Of a stretch of 6,577 nucleotides of DNA, positions 1 through 5,800 are shown in pieces; positions within the stretch are counted from its first letter, which is position 1, and every line of letters begins with the position of its first letter. Both the position numbers and the translations under genes were made by a program. Where the stretch lies: positions 1-6,577 of the forward strand of contig JAEZRH010000133.1 in NCBI GenBank assembly GCA_023412845.1. The letters run 5' to 3'. The DNA comes from Bacillota bacterium. Its GTDB lineage: Bacteria; Bacillota; Clostridia; Oscillospirales; Acutalibacteraceae. A model generated the notes under the pieces. The model searched no databases. It was given only the letters and a program-made list of their open reading frames with translations, and was not told the origin of the DNA.

Positions 1-5
1 TCCGT

Positions 6-1067
6 TCAGCGGTTTTCCGGTACAAGGCGGAAGCCCATCCCGTCCGAGATATAATCGAGGTATTTCAGGCAGGAGGGCGATACCTGCCCCACAATGTTGA
101 CCTTGCTTTCTTCGGGAAGGTCTTTCCGTGCGATTTCAAGTTCGCCGGAATAGCGCAGATATTTTCCGTTTCCCACGGAGATGCTGCCCTTCTTCCGGGG
201 AAGGGGAGGTTCGGCCGGGAACAGCCTTCCCTGCGACGAGTATTGCCTCGATTCCTGCGAACGGACGACGTATTCGCTGGAATCCGGACGGTCATGGTGG
301 ATGTCCTCCGCGAGGAAAGCGTATTCGGGCCTGAGCGTTGCTTCCAGACTGACGCGGCCTTCGGAAAGTTCACGAATCTGCCGGTACGCCCTGTCGCTGA
401 TATCGACGTCCCCCACCATGCAGATATCCGTCTCACACAGCCGCGTGAGCTGGAGCATGTTGAGCAGCACCTCCGGATTGCGGTGCTCTTCGACCGTGGG
501 GAGCCCCATTTTCAGGGGCCCGCGCAGTTCCCGGTCTCCCGCGACGAAGGCCATGGTCCGCATGCCGAGCCCGTGAATCCGGCGGTTCGTCTTTTCCACT
601 CTTGCAAGGGACAGCCCCGTCAGCGGCTTCGGATAAAAATTGTGGCAGGCGCTGAATCTTGAAAAATCCGCGTGCAGGCGTTTCAGCTCCAGAATCTGGT
701 CCTCCTGCACCGTGCTTGCGTTGAACACCAGATGAAAATCGTGCGACAGCTCGACCATCTCGCCGCAGCTGAACCCGTAGTCAACCCGCAGATGCGTGAT
801 GGCCGTCCGTTTCAGGTCCGCCATGCTGCGGAAACCCATCTGCCGGAAGGTCCTCGGACCGATGTCGGCAATCAGCGAGATGCCGCTTTCGCCGCACAGT
901 TCCAGCAGCTCCCGGACTTCTTTCTCGGCGCCGCCGTCATGCCGCTCCTCCGGGATGTGCAGCGAGGTGAACGCATAACGGATGCCGGACTGCTTTGCCT
1001 TGCGGACGATCTCCGCATTTCTTTCAAGCCCTGTGCCGAGGTACAGGGAGATGCCGAATTGATTCAT
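6..1067 (-). CDS. mupG: MupG-type 6-phospho-N-acetylmuramidase (DUF871 family)
   Basis: This 353-residue protein is a probable cytoplasmic glycosidase that splits MurNAc-6P-GlcNAc into MurNAc-6P and GlcNAc, as shown for S. aureus MupG. The N-terminal part (about 1-235) looks like the family's TIM barrel. It opens with FGISLYLGTGLE (4-15) and continues with FTSLHIPEE (33-41), LIADIGPRTF (65-74), LVFNAST (113-119) and CHNFYPKPLTGL (141-152). The C-terminal part (about 236-353) carries the typical small second domain, with R-P-D-S near 260, VRSQESR (268-274) and GNGKYLRYSGELEI (299-312). There is no signal peptide. The reading frame stays open upstream to 1316, inside murP, but the ATG at 1067 is chosen because family homology begins there and AAAGGCGG lies 7 bases before it. 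Only 23 bases separate it from murP, so the two are surely co-transcribed. The stop is TGA at 6-8; any terminator lies outside the window. Confidence 0.92.
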   Translation of the reverse strand: MNQFGISLYLGTGLERNAEIVRKAKQSGIRYAFTSLHIPEERHDGGAEKEVRELLELCGESGISLIADIGPRTFRQMGFRSMADLKRTAITHLRVDYGFSCGEMVELSHDFHLVFNASTVQEDQILELKRLHADFSRFSACHNFYPKPLTGLSLARVEKTNRRIHGLGMRTMAFVAGDRELRGPLKMGLPTVEEHRNPEVLLNMLQLTRLCETDICMVGDVDISDRAYRQIRELSEGRVSLEATLRPEYAFLAEDIHHDRPDSSEYVVRSQESRQYSSQGRLFPAEPPLPRKKGSISVGNGKYLRYSGELEIARKDLPEESKVNIVGQVSPSCLKYLDYISDGMGFRLVPENR

Positions 1068-1074
1068 ATTTGCG

Positions 1075-1082
1075 CCGCCTTT
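1075..1082 (-). promoter_or_regulatory. Ribosome binding site that fixes the mupG start
   Basis: On the minus strand this reads AAAGGCGG, one base from the ideal AAGGAGG, and it sits 7 bases before the ATG at 1067-1065. It overlaps no part of murP, whose stop is at 1091-1093. It supports a 353-residue MupG rather than the 436-residue open frame that runs back into murP. Confidence 0.75.
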
Positions 1083-1090
1083 GAAGTCGG

Positions 1091-2524
1091 TCAGTTTTCT
1101 TCCGTCCCGTATACCTGATTGATCCGTTCCTCGTCGACGCCGAAGAAATAGGTCAGCACGAACCCGCCGGCGTAGGCCGCGACGATCGAGAGCAGGTACA
1201 GAAGCTGCGTGCCGGGCACGACGATCAGCAGGCCGAACAGCCCGGAGACGCCCTGCGACACGGTGCCGAGGTGGAACAGGGAGGCGAGGATTCCGCCGAC
1301 ACCGGCGCCCAGGCAAGCCGTGACGAAAGGCCTGCCGAGCGGAAGCGTGACGGCATACATCAGCGGTTCGCCGACGCCGAGGATGCCGACCGGAAGGGAA
1401 TCGCGCGTCAGCCTTTTGAGCTTTCTGTTCTTAGATTTGAGCAGAAGCGCGAATCCGGCTCCGACCTGGCCGCCGCCCGCCATCATCAGGATAGGCAGCA
1501 GGTAGTTGATGCCTTTCGTGGGCCCCGCAGGGTCGTTCAGCATGGCGTGAATCGGCGTGAGCGCCTGGTGCAGCCCCACTGCGACAAGGGGCAGGAAACC
1601 GGCGGAAAGCAGATACCCGCCGACCACACCGAGGTCCGCATACAGGAAATCAAGTAGATAGTAGATGCCGTTCGTCAGCAGCGTGCCAATCGGCTGCAGC
1701 ACGAGGATCGTCACCAGCCCGCCGACGATAACGGTCAGAAGGGGCGTGAAGAAGGTATCGAGGATCGTCGGCATGAATCTGCGGATCGATTTTTCGAGGT
1801 AAGCAAAGAAAATCCCGGCGATCAGCGCAGAGAGCAGGCCGCCCGTCGTCGGGCTGAACACCTGGCCGGTAAACGGCATCAGCACGGCGCCGGTCTTCAG
1901 CTTGGCGAGCAGCGGCATGGCCGTGTTGCTGCAGAAGAACGCGCCTGCGATCGCGCCCAGAATGGGCGAGCCCTTGAATTCCTTCGCGGCGTTCATGCCG
2001 ACGAAGATCGGCAGGTATGCGAACAGCGCCCATCCGATGGTATGTATGCACGAGTACCACCAGTACGCGTCCATGGCGCCTTTCGTGGAAACGTTGACGA
2101 CATTGACGATCCCGTTGATCAGGCCGGCCGCTATGATGCCGGGCAGCAGGGGGATAAAGATGTTGGCGATGCGTTTCAGGAATCTCTGGACCGGCCCGTT
2201 GTGCTTTTGCCGGTTGACATCCTTGTTCTCCTTGGCGAGCTCTCTCACGTCGCTGTCGGCCTGGTCCACGCCGAGGGACAGGCCCGTGAGGCGCGAAAAT
2301 TCCTCGCCCACACGGGTGACGACACCCGGGCCGAAAACGATCTGCACCGTGTCGGAATCGACCACACCCATTACGCCCTCGATTTTTTTCAGGGCTTCGA
2401 TGTTTACCGCACCGTAATGGGAGACGCTTACGCGCAGCCGTGTCATGCAGGTCATGTTGGCGACTACATTGTTTTTGCCGCCTACCCCTTCCAGGACTTC
2501 AGCCGCTATTTTCCCATAGTCCAT
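1091..2524 (-). CDS. murP: MurNAc-specific PTS transporter, fused EIIBC
   Basis: This 477-residue membrane protein should import and C6-phosphorylate N-acetylmuramic acid or MurNAc-GlcNAc. The EIIB domain spans about 1-85; Cys26 in NMTCMTRLRV (23-32) is the expected phospho-acceptor, and VQIVFGPG (60-67) is typical of this glucose-superfamily EIIB. A charged linker (about 88-118) leads to the EIIC domain (about 119-465), which has many hydrophobic segments, GLHQALTPIHAMLN (317-330) and GVGEPLMYAVTLPLGRPF (383-400), the substrate-motif form seen in MurP proteins rather than the GITE form of other sugars. There is no EIIA domain, as in E. coli and B. subtilis MurP, so a separate EIIA is needed. 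The start is well fixed by AAGGAGAGG a few bases upstream. The gene diverges from murQ and is followed by mupG, both supporting MurNAc over sucrose or trehalose as substrate. Confidence 0.92.
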   Translation of the reverse strand: MDYGKIAAEVLEGVGGKNNVVANMTCMTRLRVSVSHYGAVNIEALKKIEGVMGVVDSDTVQIVFGPGVVTRVGEEFSRLTGLSLGVDQADSDVRELAKENKDVNRQKHNGPVQRFLKRIANIFIPLLPGIIAAGLINGIVNVVNVSTKGAMDAYWWYSCIHTIGWALFAYLPIFVGMNAAKEFKGSPILGAIAGAFFCSNTAMPLLAKLKTGAVLMPFTGQVFSPTTGGLLSALIAGIFFAYLEKSIRRFMPTILDTFFTPLLTVIVGGLVTILVLQPIGTLLTNGIYYLLDFLYADLGVVGGYLLSAGFLPLVAVGLHQALTPIHAMLNDPAGPTKGINYLLPILMMAGGGQVGAGFALLLKSKNRKLKRLTRDSLPVGILGVGEPLMYAVTLPLGRPFVTACLGAGVGGILASLFHLGTVSQGVSGLFGLLIVVPGTQLLYLLSIVAAYAGGFVLTYFFGVDEERINQVYGTEEN

Positions 2525-2530
2525 GATTCT

Positions 2531-2540
2531 ACCTCTCCTT
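2531..2540 (-). promoter_or_regulatory. Strong ribosome binding site of murP
   Basis: The minus strand reads AAGGAGAGGT, close to the ideal Shine-Dalgarno sequence, 6 bases before the murP ATG at 2524-2522. It confirms this start for the EIIB domain. Confidence 0.85.
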
Positions 2541-2559
2541 TGCGTACTTAAGCAGATTT

Positions 2560-2574
2560 ATGAAAGCGATGCCT
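2560..2574 (+). promoter_or_regulatory. Candidate cre (CcpA) site in the murP leader
   Basis: The sequence ATGAAAGCGATGCCT fits every fixed position of the loose cre consensus WTGNAANCGNWNNCW by hand comparison. The left half is a strong match; the right half is less symmetrical than the best sites. It lies downstream of the predicted murP start of transcription (about 2601), roughly +27 to +41, where CcpA can act as a roadblock. Carbon catabolite repression of an amino-sugar PTS operon is expected biology in Firmicutes. Confidence 0.5.
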
Positions 2575-2607
2575 ATCGATCTAGCAGGACCATTGCAACT
2601 TATAATC

Positions 2608-2635
2608 ATTATATAATTCCAGTCGAATATGTCAA
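2608..2635 (-). promoter_or_regulatory. Sigma-A promoter of murP-mupG
   Basis: On the minus strand TTGACA (2635-2630) is followed after 16 bases by TATAAT (2613-2608), a perfect match to both hexamers. Transcription should start near 2601, giving a leader of about 76 bases that contains the cre-like site. AT-rich DNA just upstream (2638-2680) could serve as an UP element. Such a strong core promoter implies tight control by a repressor. Confidence 0.85.
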
Positions 2636-2637
2636 TG

Positions 2638-2680
2638 ATATTTTAAAATATTATTACAATAACTTAAAATTTAATTTTAA
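2638..2680. repeat. Two AT-rich palindromes upstream of the murP promoter
   Basis: A perfect 14-base palindrome, ATATTTTAAAATAT (2638-2651), abuts the murP -35 box. A second perfect palindrome with 8-base arms around a single T lies at 2664-2680. They could be operator or UP-element sequence, but in DNA this rich in A and T such palindromes arise by chance fairly often, so no function is assigned. Confidence 0.4.
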
Positions 2681-2713
2681 TCAGCATCTAAAGCTTCATA
2701 AATAAACTTAATA

Positions 2714-2775
2714 GAATATGCGCCGGATGCTTGAAATATGCTAATGTCCCCTGCGAAAAAACAGCATGCTTTGCC
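2714..2775. promoter_or_regulatory. Less AT-rich island with repeated AATATGC, possible regulator site
   Basis: Midway between the two promoters the AT-rich spacer is broken by a more mixed stretch. AATATGC occurs at 2715-2721 and again at 2735-2741, exactly 20 bases apart (about two helical turns), with GGATGC between them and the palindrome AGCATGCT at 2763-2770. TTGAAATAT at 2731-2739 recurs at 2827-2835 over the murQ -35 box. These are plausible contact points for MurR, but nothing in the sequence proves it. Confidence 0.3.
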
Positions 2776-2826
2776 ATAAATCTTGAATGACAGTAAAAAT
2801 AAATTTAAATAATAAAGCCATATATA

Positions 2827-2855
2827 TTGAAATATTATTTATAAATTGCTATAAT
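2827..2855 (+). promoter_or_regulatory. Sigma-A promoter of murQ-murR-HAD
   Basis: TTGAAA (2827-2832), a 17-base spacer and TATAAT (2850-2855) make a near-consensus promoter, strengthened by an extended -10 TG at 2847-2848. Transcription should begin near 2862, giving a murQ leader of about 108 bases. It faces away from the murP promoter, whose -35 lies about 190 bases to the left. Confidence 0.85.
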
Positions 2856-2882
2856 AAAATCAAATCCAAATTCCTCTTTATT

Positions 2883-2903
2883 CCGCGCACTCTGCGGGCG
2901 CGG
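2883..2903 (+). promoter_or_regulatory. Small hairpin in the murQ leader RNA
   Basis: CCGCGC (2883-2888) pairs with GCGCGG (2898-2903) around a 9-base loop. It has no following T-run, so it is not a terminator. It may only stabilise the 5' end of the transcript. No riboswitch or antiterminator pattern was recognised. Confidence 0.35.
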
Positions 2904-2969
2904 CGGCAGAACGGCTGAAGCATGAAACACCAATCCATAAAACGACCGAAAGGGAGAGCTAAGGATATT

Positions 2970-3908
2970 ATGTCAGTGAATCTGAATACGCTTGAGACGG
3001 AACAGACGAATGAAAACAGCAGGAACATAGATACCATGGAAACGCTCGACATGCTGCACGTCATCAATCGGGAGGACCGGACGGTCGCGCTCGCGGTCGA
3101 AAAGGTTCTTCCCGACGTGGCGGAGCTTGTGGATCAGGCTCACGGGCGAATGATGCGCGGCGGGCGCGTCATCTATATCGGCGCGGGCACGTCCGGGCGC
3201 CTTGGCGTACTTGACGCCAGCGAATGCCCGCCGACGTACGGCGTGGACCCGTCGCTCATCCAGGGGATCATCGCGGGCGGATTCGGCGCGCTTCTGAAGG
3301 CCAAAGAAGGGGCGGAAGATGACCCCGCGCTTGCGCGCAGCGACCTGCAGGCGGCCGGCCTGACCCCGGAGGATACCGTAGTCGGCCTTGCGGCCAGCGG
3401 ACGCACGCCCTACGTTGTCGGCGGGCTCGACTATGCGGAGGAAATCGGCGCCTACACGGGTGCCGTCAGCTGCGTGCACGGCGCAGAGATCTCGAAGCAC
3501 GCGAGGACGAAGATCGAGGCGGTCGTCGGCGCCGAGGTGATTACCGGTTCCACGCGCATGAAGGCCGGGACCGCCCAGAAAATGATACTGAACATGATCT
3601 CGACCTCGCTGATGGTGGAATACGGAAAGGTATATAAAAATCTTATGGTGGACGTGCAGCCCACCAATGAAAAGCTGGTGGAACGCGCGAGGCATATCAT
3701 CGCTTCCAGCAGCGGGTGCGGCTACGGGGAGGCATCGCGGCTGCTGGAGCAGAGCGGTTCCAACGTAAAAATTGCCATTTGCATGGCTCTGACTGGCCTT
3801 TCGGTCGAAGAATGTGATATAATATTGAAAGACAGCGGCGGGAACATCTCCCGGGCGATCCGGTCGCTCAAGGAACGCCGCGTTCCCGAGAGCGGCGGGG
3901 AAAAATAA
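2970..3908 (+). CDS. murQ: N-acetylmuramic acid 6-phosphate etherase
   Basis: This 312-residue cytoplasmic enzyme cleaves the D-lactyl ether of MurNAc-6P, giving GlcNAc-6P and D-lactate. It has the SIS fold and the near-universal family motifs: YIGAGTSGRLGVLDASECPP (69-88), KEGAEDD (112-118), ASGRTPYVVGGL (142-153), and the family signature EVITGSTRMKAGTAQK (189-204) followed by NLMVDVQPTNEKL (224-236). Glu85 and Glu116 correspond by motif and spacing to the catalytic Glu83 and Glu114 of E. coli MurQ. The C-terminal helical part (about 245-312) is complete. An ATG 16 codons upstream (2922) is in frame but has no ribosome binding site and adds residues foreign to the family; the ATG at 2970 follows GGGAGAG (2952-2958) and AAGGA (2961-2965). 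In the loop 167-176 the sequence SCVHGAEISK replaces the more usual SCNP-type form, and VGAE (186-189) replaces VGPE. First gene of its operon. Confidence 0.96.
   Translation: MSVNLNTLETEQTNENSRNIDTMETLDMLHVINREDRTVALAVEKVLPDVAELVDQAHGRMMRGGRVIYIGAGTSGRLGVLDASECPPTYGVDPSLIQGIIAGGFGALLKAKEGAEDDPALARSDLQAAGLTPEDTVVGLAASGRTPYVVGGLDYAEEIGAYTGAVSCVHGAEISKHARTKIEAVVGAEVITGSTRMKAGTAQKMILNMISTSLMVEYGKVYKNLMVDVQPTNEKLVERARHIIASSSGCGYGEASRLLEQSGSNVKIAICMALTGLSVEECDIILKDSGGNISRAIRSLKERRVPESGGEK
3813..3823 (+). promoter_or_regulatory. Possible internal extended -10 promoter for murR
   Basis: Inside the 3' end of murQ the sequence TGTGATATAAT matches the Gram-positive extended -10 pattern TRTGnTATAAT at every position. 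It uses two consecutive ATA isoleucine codons followed by TTG, unlike the GC-rich codons around it. No good -35 box is seen 16-18 bases upstream, but extended -10 promoters can do without one. It would start a transcript about 100 bases before murR. Confidence 0.4.
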
Positions 3909-3929
3909 TGCAGGGCGGGGGCAGGCACG

Positions 3930-4772
3930 ATGAGTTGCGCTTACAAGATCCGCGAGGGCATGGCAAGCTATACCGACACGGAGAAAAAGCTCGCCGAGTA
4001 TATTCTGCAGCATAAAAGCGAGGTCACCCTGAGCTCCGCCCAGACGCTGGGGGAGCGGGCGGGCGTTTCGGCCGCAGCGATCATCCGTTTTGCGCACCGG
4101 CTTGGCTACGGCGGTTTCACCGCGCTGAAAGTCGACCTCGCCGGAGACAGCGCCGACGAAATTTCCAACTTCGACGATATGATCAGCGAACAGGACTCCA
4201 TGGCCTCCGTGGTGAAAAAGGCCCAGGCGCTGAACACGATGCTCCAGGACCAGGCATACCGCCTGCTGAATGTAGGGAGTCTCGAAAAGGCCGTGGACGC
4301 CATGCTCCGCTGCCGCACCGTTTATCTGTTCGGCGTGAGCGGCTCCGGGATCGTGTGCACGGACCTGATGGAAAAGCTGTCAAGGATCGACCACCGCGTC
4401 GTTTACCATAAGGATTTTCACGACCAGCTTGCGGCGACGGCCCATATCACGTCTGAGGATGTCGCGCTGGCCGTCAGCTACAGTGGCAAGACGCGCGAGG
4501 TGAACACCGCCATGCAGTACGCGAAAGAGCGGGGCGCCGTAACGGTCGCGATCACGCAGTTCCGGAAAAGCCCTCTTGCAAGGTATGCCGACATCCTCCT
4601 GTATATCCCCACGACGGAGCGCGAGCTTCGGCTGGGTGCGATCGCTTCCAGAAACGCCTCACTGATCGTGACAGACCTTCTATATATGGGTATTGTAAAG
4701 AATAATATCGAGCGGACGAAGGAATATCTTGTCCAGACAAAAGACATCATTCAACGTTTTAGAAAATCCTGA
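3930..4772 (+). CDS. murR: MurR-like transcriptional regulator (RpiR family, HTH + SIS)
   Basis: This 280-residue protein is an RpiR-type regulator. The N-terminal HTH_6 domain (about 1-75) has the family hallmarks YTDTEKKLAEYIL (14-26), then a helix-turn-helix around TLGERAGVSAAAIIRFAHRLGYGGF (positions 39-63, key residues GVS and RFAHRLGY). The C-terminal SIS sugar-phosphate-binding domain (about 112-250) has FGVSGSG (134-140) and SYSGKTRE (183-190). MurR of E. coli represses murQP and is released by MurNAc-6P; the position directly behind murQ, with 21 bases between, supports the same role here. The ATG at 3930 has only a weak G-rich ribosome binding site (about 3914-3921), suggesting modest or coupled translation, as suits a repressor. 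The family is certain; the exact ligand is inferred from context. Confidence 0.88.
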   Translation: MSCAYKIREGMASYTDTEKKLAEYILQHKSEVTLSSAQTLGERAGVSAAAIIRFAHRLGYGGFTALKVDLAGDSADEISNFDDMISEQDSMASVVKKAQALNTMLQDQAYRLLNVGSLEKAVDAMLRCRTVYLFGVSGSGIVCTDLMEKLSRIDHRVVYHKDFHDQLAATAHITSEDVALAVSYSGKTREVNTAMQYAKERGAVTVAITQFRKSPLARYADILLYIPTTERELRLGAIASRNASLIVTDLLYMGIVKNNIERTKEYLVQTKDIIQRFRKS

Positions 4773-4782
4773 ACATAAGCCG

Positions 4783-5613
4783 GTGAATTTTTTGCAGATC
4801 AAACTCATTGCCCTGGATTTGGACGGGACGGCCCTGCAGGACGACCACAGGAGCGTTTCCGAAAGAATGAAGCGAAGCATTTCGGCGGCGGCTGCGCAAG
4901 GCATTTCCGTTGCGGTCGCAAGCGGCAGAATCTATTCCTTTTTGCCGCGGACCGTCGTTTCCATCCCGGAGATCGATTGGGCCGTTACCTCAAACGGATC
5001 GGTGCTTTACAGCGTGAAAGAGGAGAAGACGGCAAGCGGCGAGTATATCGCCCCGGAGGATGCGGCGTGGGTCCTTCGGCAGGTCCCGCCGGACATGTGG
5101 GCGGAGGTCTGGAGCCGGGGCAGAATCTACATTGCCCGCGACAAATGGCGGCGTTCGCAGGAATATCCCCTGCTGCCCCTGCATCGAACGGCGCTGAGCA
5201 TGGTCGGCACGGAAACGGAAGACCTGTTTTCGCTTCTGGACAGCGGCGCGGCGGACGTCGAAAAGATCAATCTCCCGCTGATCCCGCCCGCCATGAAAGC
5301 CGGAATCCGGAAGCTTCTGTCCGGCCGCGGGAAATACAGCCTGGTCAACGAAGGACACGGCATCGAGGTCATGGGAGCCGGCATTTCGAAAGCGCGGGGG
5401 ATCCGGAACCTGTGCCGGCGCCTTCCGGGGGTGCGGCTGCAGAACGTCCTCGCCGTAGGCGACAGCGAGAACGACATCGACATGCTGCGCGAATGCGGCC
5501 TCGGCGTGGCAATGGGCAATGCCGCCGATTGCGTCAAAGCGGCTGCGGACGCGGTCACGTGCAGCAACTCGGAAGACGGAGCGGCTCTGGCGATTGAAAA
5601 ATACGCGCTGTAA
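4783..5613 (+). CDS. Cof-type HAD-superfamily hydrolase, probable sugar-phosphate phosphatase
   Basis: With a GTG start this is a 276-residue HAD hydrolase of the Cof/IIB type. Motif I is LIALDLDGT (8-16) with nucleophile Asp12 and Asp14; motif II is VAVASGR (43-49) with Ser47; motif III is Lys203 in GAGISKARG; motif IV is VGDSENDIDML (225-235) with Asp227 and Asp231. All catalytic residues are present, and residues of about 80-195 form the C2-type cap that sets substrate choice. The reading frame is open back to a TTG at 4729 inside murR, but family similarity begins at about residue 6, so GTG 4783 is preferred (TTG 4792 is a rival). The ribosome binding site is weak. It lies 10 bases after the murR stop, so it is in the murQ operon and probably translationally coupled. 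Substrate unknown; a phosphosugar such as GlcNAc-6P or MurNAc-6P is a guess from context. Confidence 0.88.
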   Translation: MNFLQIKLIALDLDGTALQDDHRSVSERMKRSISAAAAQGISVAVASGRIYSFLPRTVVSIPEIDWAVTSNGSVLYSVKEEKTASGEYIAPEDAAWVLRQVPPDMWAEVWSRGRIYIARDKWRRSQEYPLLPLHRTALSMVGTETEDLFSLLDSGAADVEKINLPLIPPAMKAGIRKLLSGRGKYSLVNEGHGIEVMGAGISKARGIRNLCRRLPGVRLQNVLAVGDSENDIDMLRECGLGVAMGNAADCVKAAADAVTCSNSEDGAALAIEKYAL

Positions 5614-5618
5614 AACAG

Positions 5619-5678
5619 AAACGATGCGGATGCCCTTCCCCCGAAAAGGCGGGAAAAGGCATCCGCATCGTTTTCTTC
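5619..5678 (+). terminator. Rho-independent terminator of murQ-murR-HAD
   Basis: A perfect 16-base inverted repeat (5619-5634 with 5658-5673) brackets a 23-base middle that can pair further, CTTCCC against GGGAAAAG. It is followed by TTTTCTTCT. It begins 5 bases after the HAD stop codon and closes the operon. The A-rich left flank may let it work in the other direction too. Confidence 0.9.
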
Positions 5679-5685
5679 TCCGCCG

Positions 5686-5704
5686 GGGCGGGCGTTTCCC
5701 GTCC
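5686..5704 (+). repeat. Second GC-rich hairpin after the terminator
   Basis: GGGCGGG (5686-5692) pairs with CCCGTCC (5698-5704), with one G-T wobble and a 5-base loop. There is no T-run, so it is not called a terminator by itself; it may back up the first one or be incidental. Confidence 0.3.
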
Positions 5705-5744
5705 GTGGATGCAAACCCTGTGATTTTGAGGGCCGGCTGTTTCA

Positions 5745-5785
5745 GGGGAAAAAGTAATTTTATCTTTCCCTTTATGGGGAAAAAG
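5745..5785 (+). repeat. Exact 10-base direct repeat upstream of the GntR gene promoter
   Basis: GGGGAAAAAG occurs at 5745-5754 and again at 5776-5785, 31 bases apart, close to three helical turns. Between them, CTTTCCC (5764-5770) is an inverted partial copy. The second copy touches the -10 box. This arrangement suits a protein that binds two sites on the same face of the DNA. Confidence 0.5.
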
Positions 5786-5793
5786 GCTATAAT
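5765..5793 (+). promoter_or_regulatory. Probable promoter of the GntR/FadR regulator
   Basis: TATAAT at 5788-5793 is a perfect -10 box. With a 17-base spacer the -35 would be TTTCCC (5765-5770), a poor match, so the promoter may be weak or depend on an activator. It lies beyond the terminator of the mur operon, which implies independent transcription from about position 5800. Confidence 0.6.
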
Positions 5794-5800
5794 GATTCCA

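Larger units (their letters stand above)
2525..2969. promoter_or_regulatory. Divergent murP/murQ control region, AT-rich
   Basis: This 445-base spacer has no convincing gene. It is very AT-rich between about 2595 and 2880, in sharp contrast to the GC-rich genes on both sides. It holds one near-consensus promoter facing each way, a cre-like site next to murP, several AT-rich palindromes (2638-2651 and 2664-2680), a less AT-rich island (about 2714-2775) carrying repeated AATATGC, and a short GC-rich hairpin in the murQ leader. Short open frames here have no ribosome binding site and low-complexity translations, so none is called. Confidence 0.85.

Noticed and set aside
2525..2601. PTS antiterminator (RAT) hairpin or riboswitch in the murP leader
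   Set aside because: No RAT-like sequence, terminator hairpin or known riboswitch core is present in this short leader, and no PRD antiterminator gene is nearby.
2523..2705. Short plus-strand open frame in the AT-rich spacer
   Set aside because: It runs against the murP promoter and leader, has no ribosome binding site and encodes low-complexity Asn/Tyr/Lys-rich sequence.
2922..2969. Upstream ATG giving a 16-residue longer MurQ
   Set aside because: No ribosome binding site precedes it, and the extra basic residues do not fit MurQ N-termini; 2970 has purine-rich sequence upstream.
2849..3067. Minus-strand open frame across the murQ start
   Set aside because: It is antisense to murQ and its leader, with no ribosome binding site or recognisable domain.
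2973..4097. Long 374-codon minus-strand open frame antisense to murQ and murR
   Set aside because: It is a shadow of GC-rich codons; it covers the catalytic motifs of murQ on the other strand and its His/Arg-rich product matches no family I know.
4729..4782. TTG start giving an HAD protein 18 residues longer
   Set aside because: It would overlap murR by 44 bases and adds residues before the conserved beginning of the HAD fold, with no convincing ribosome binding site.
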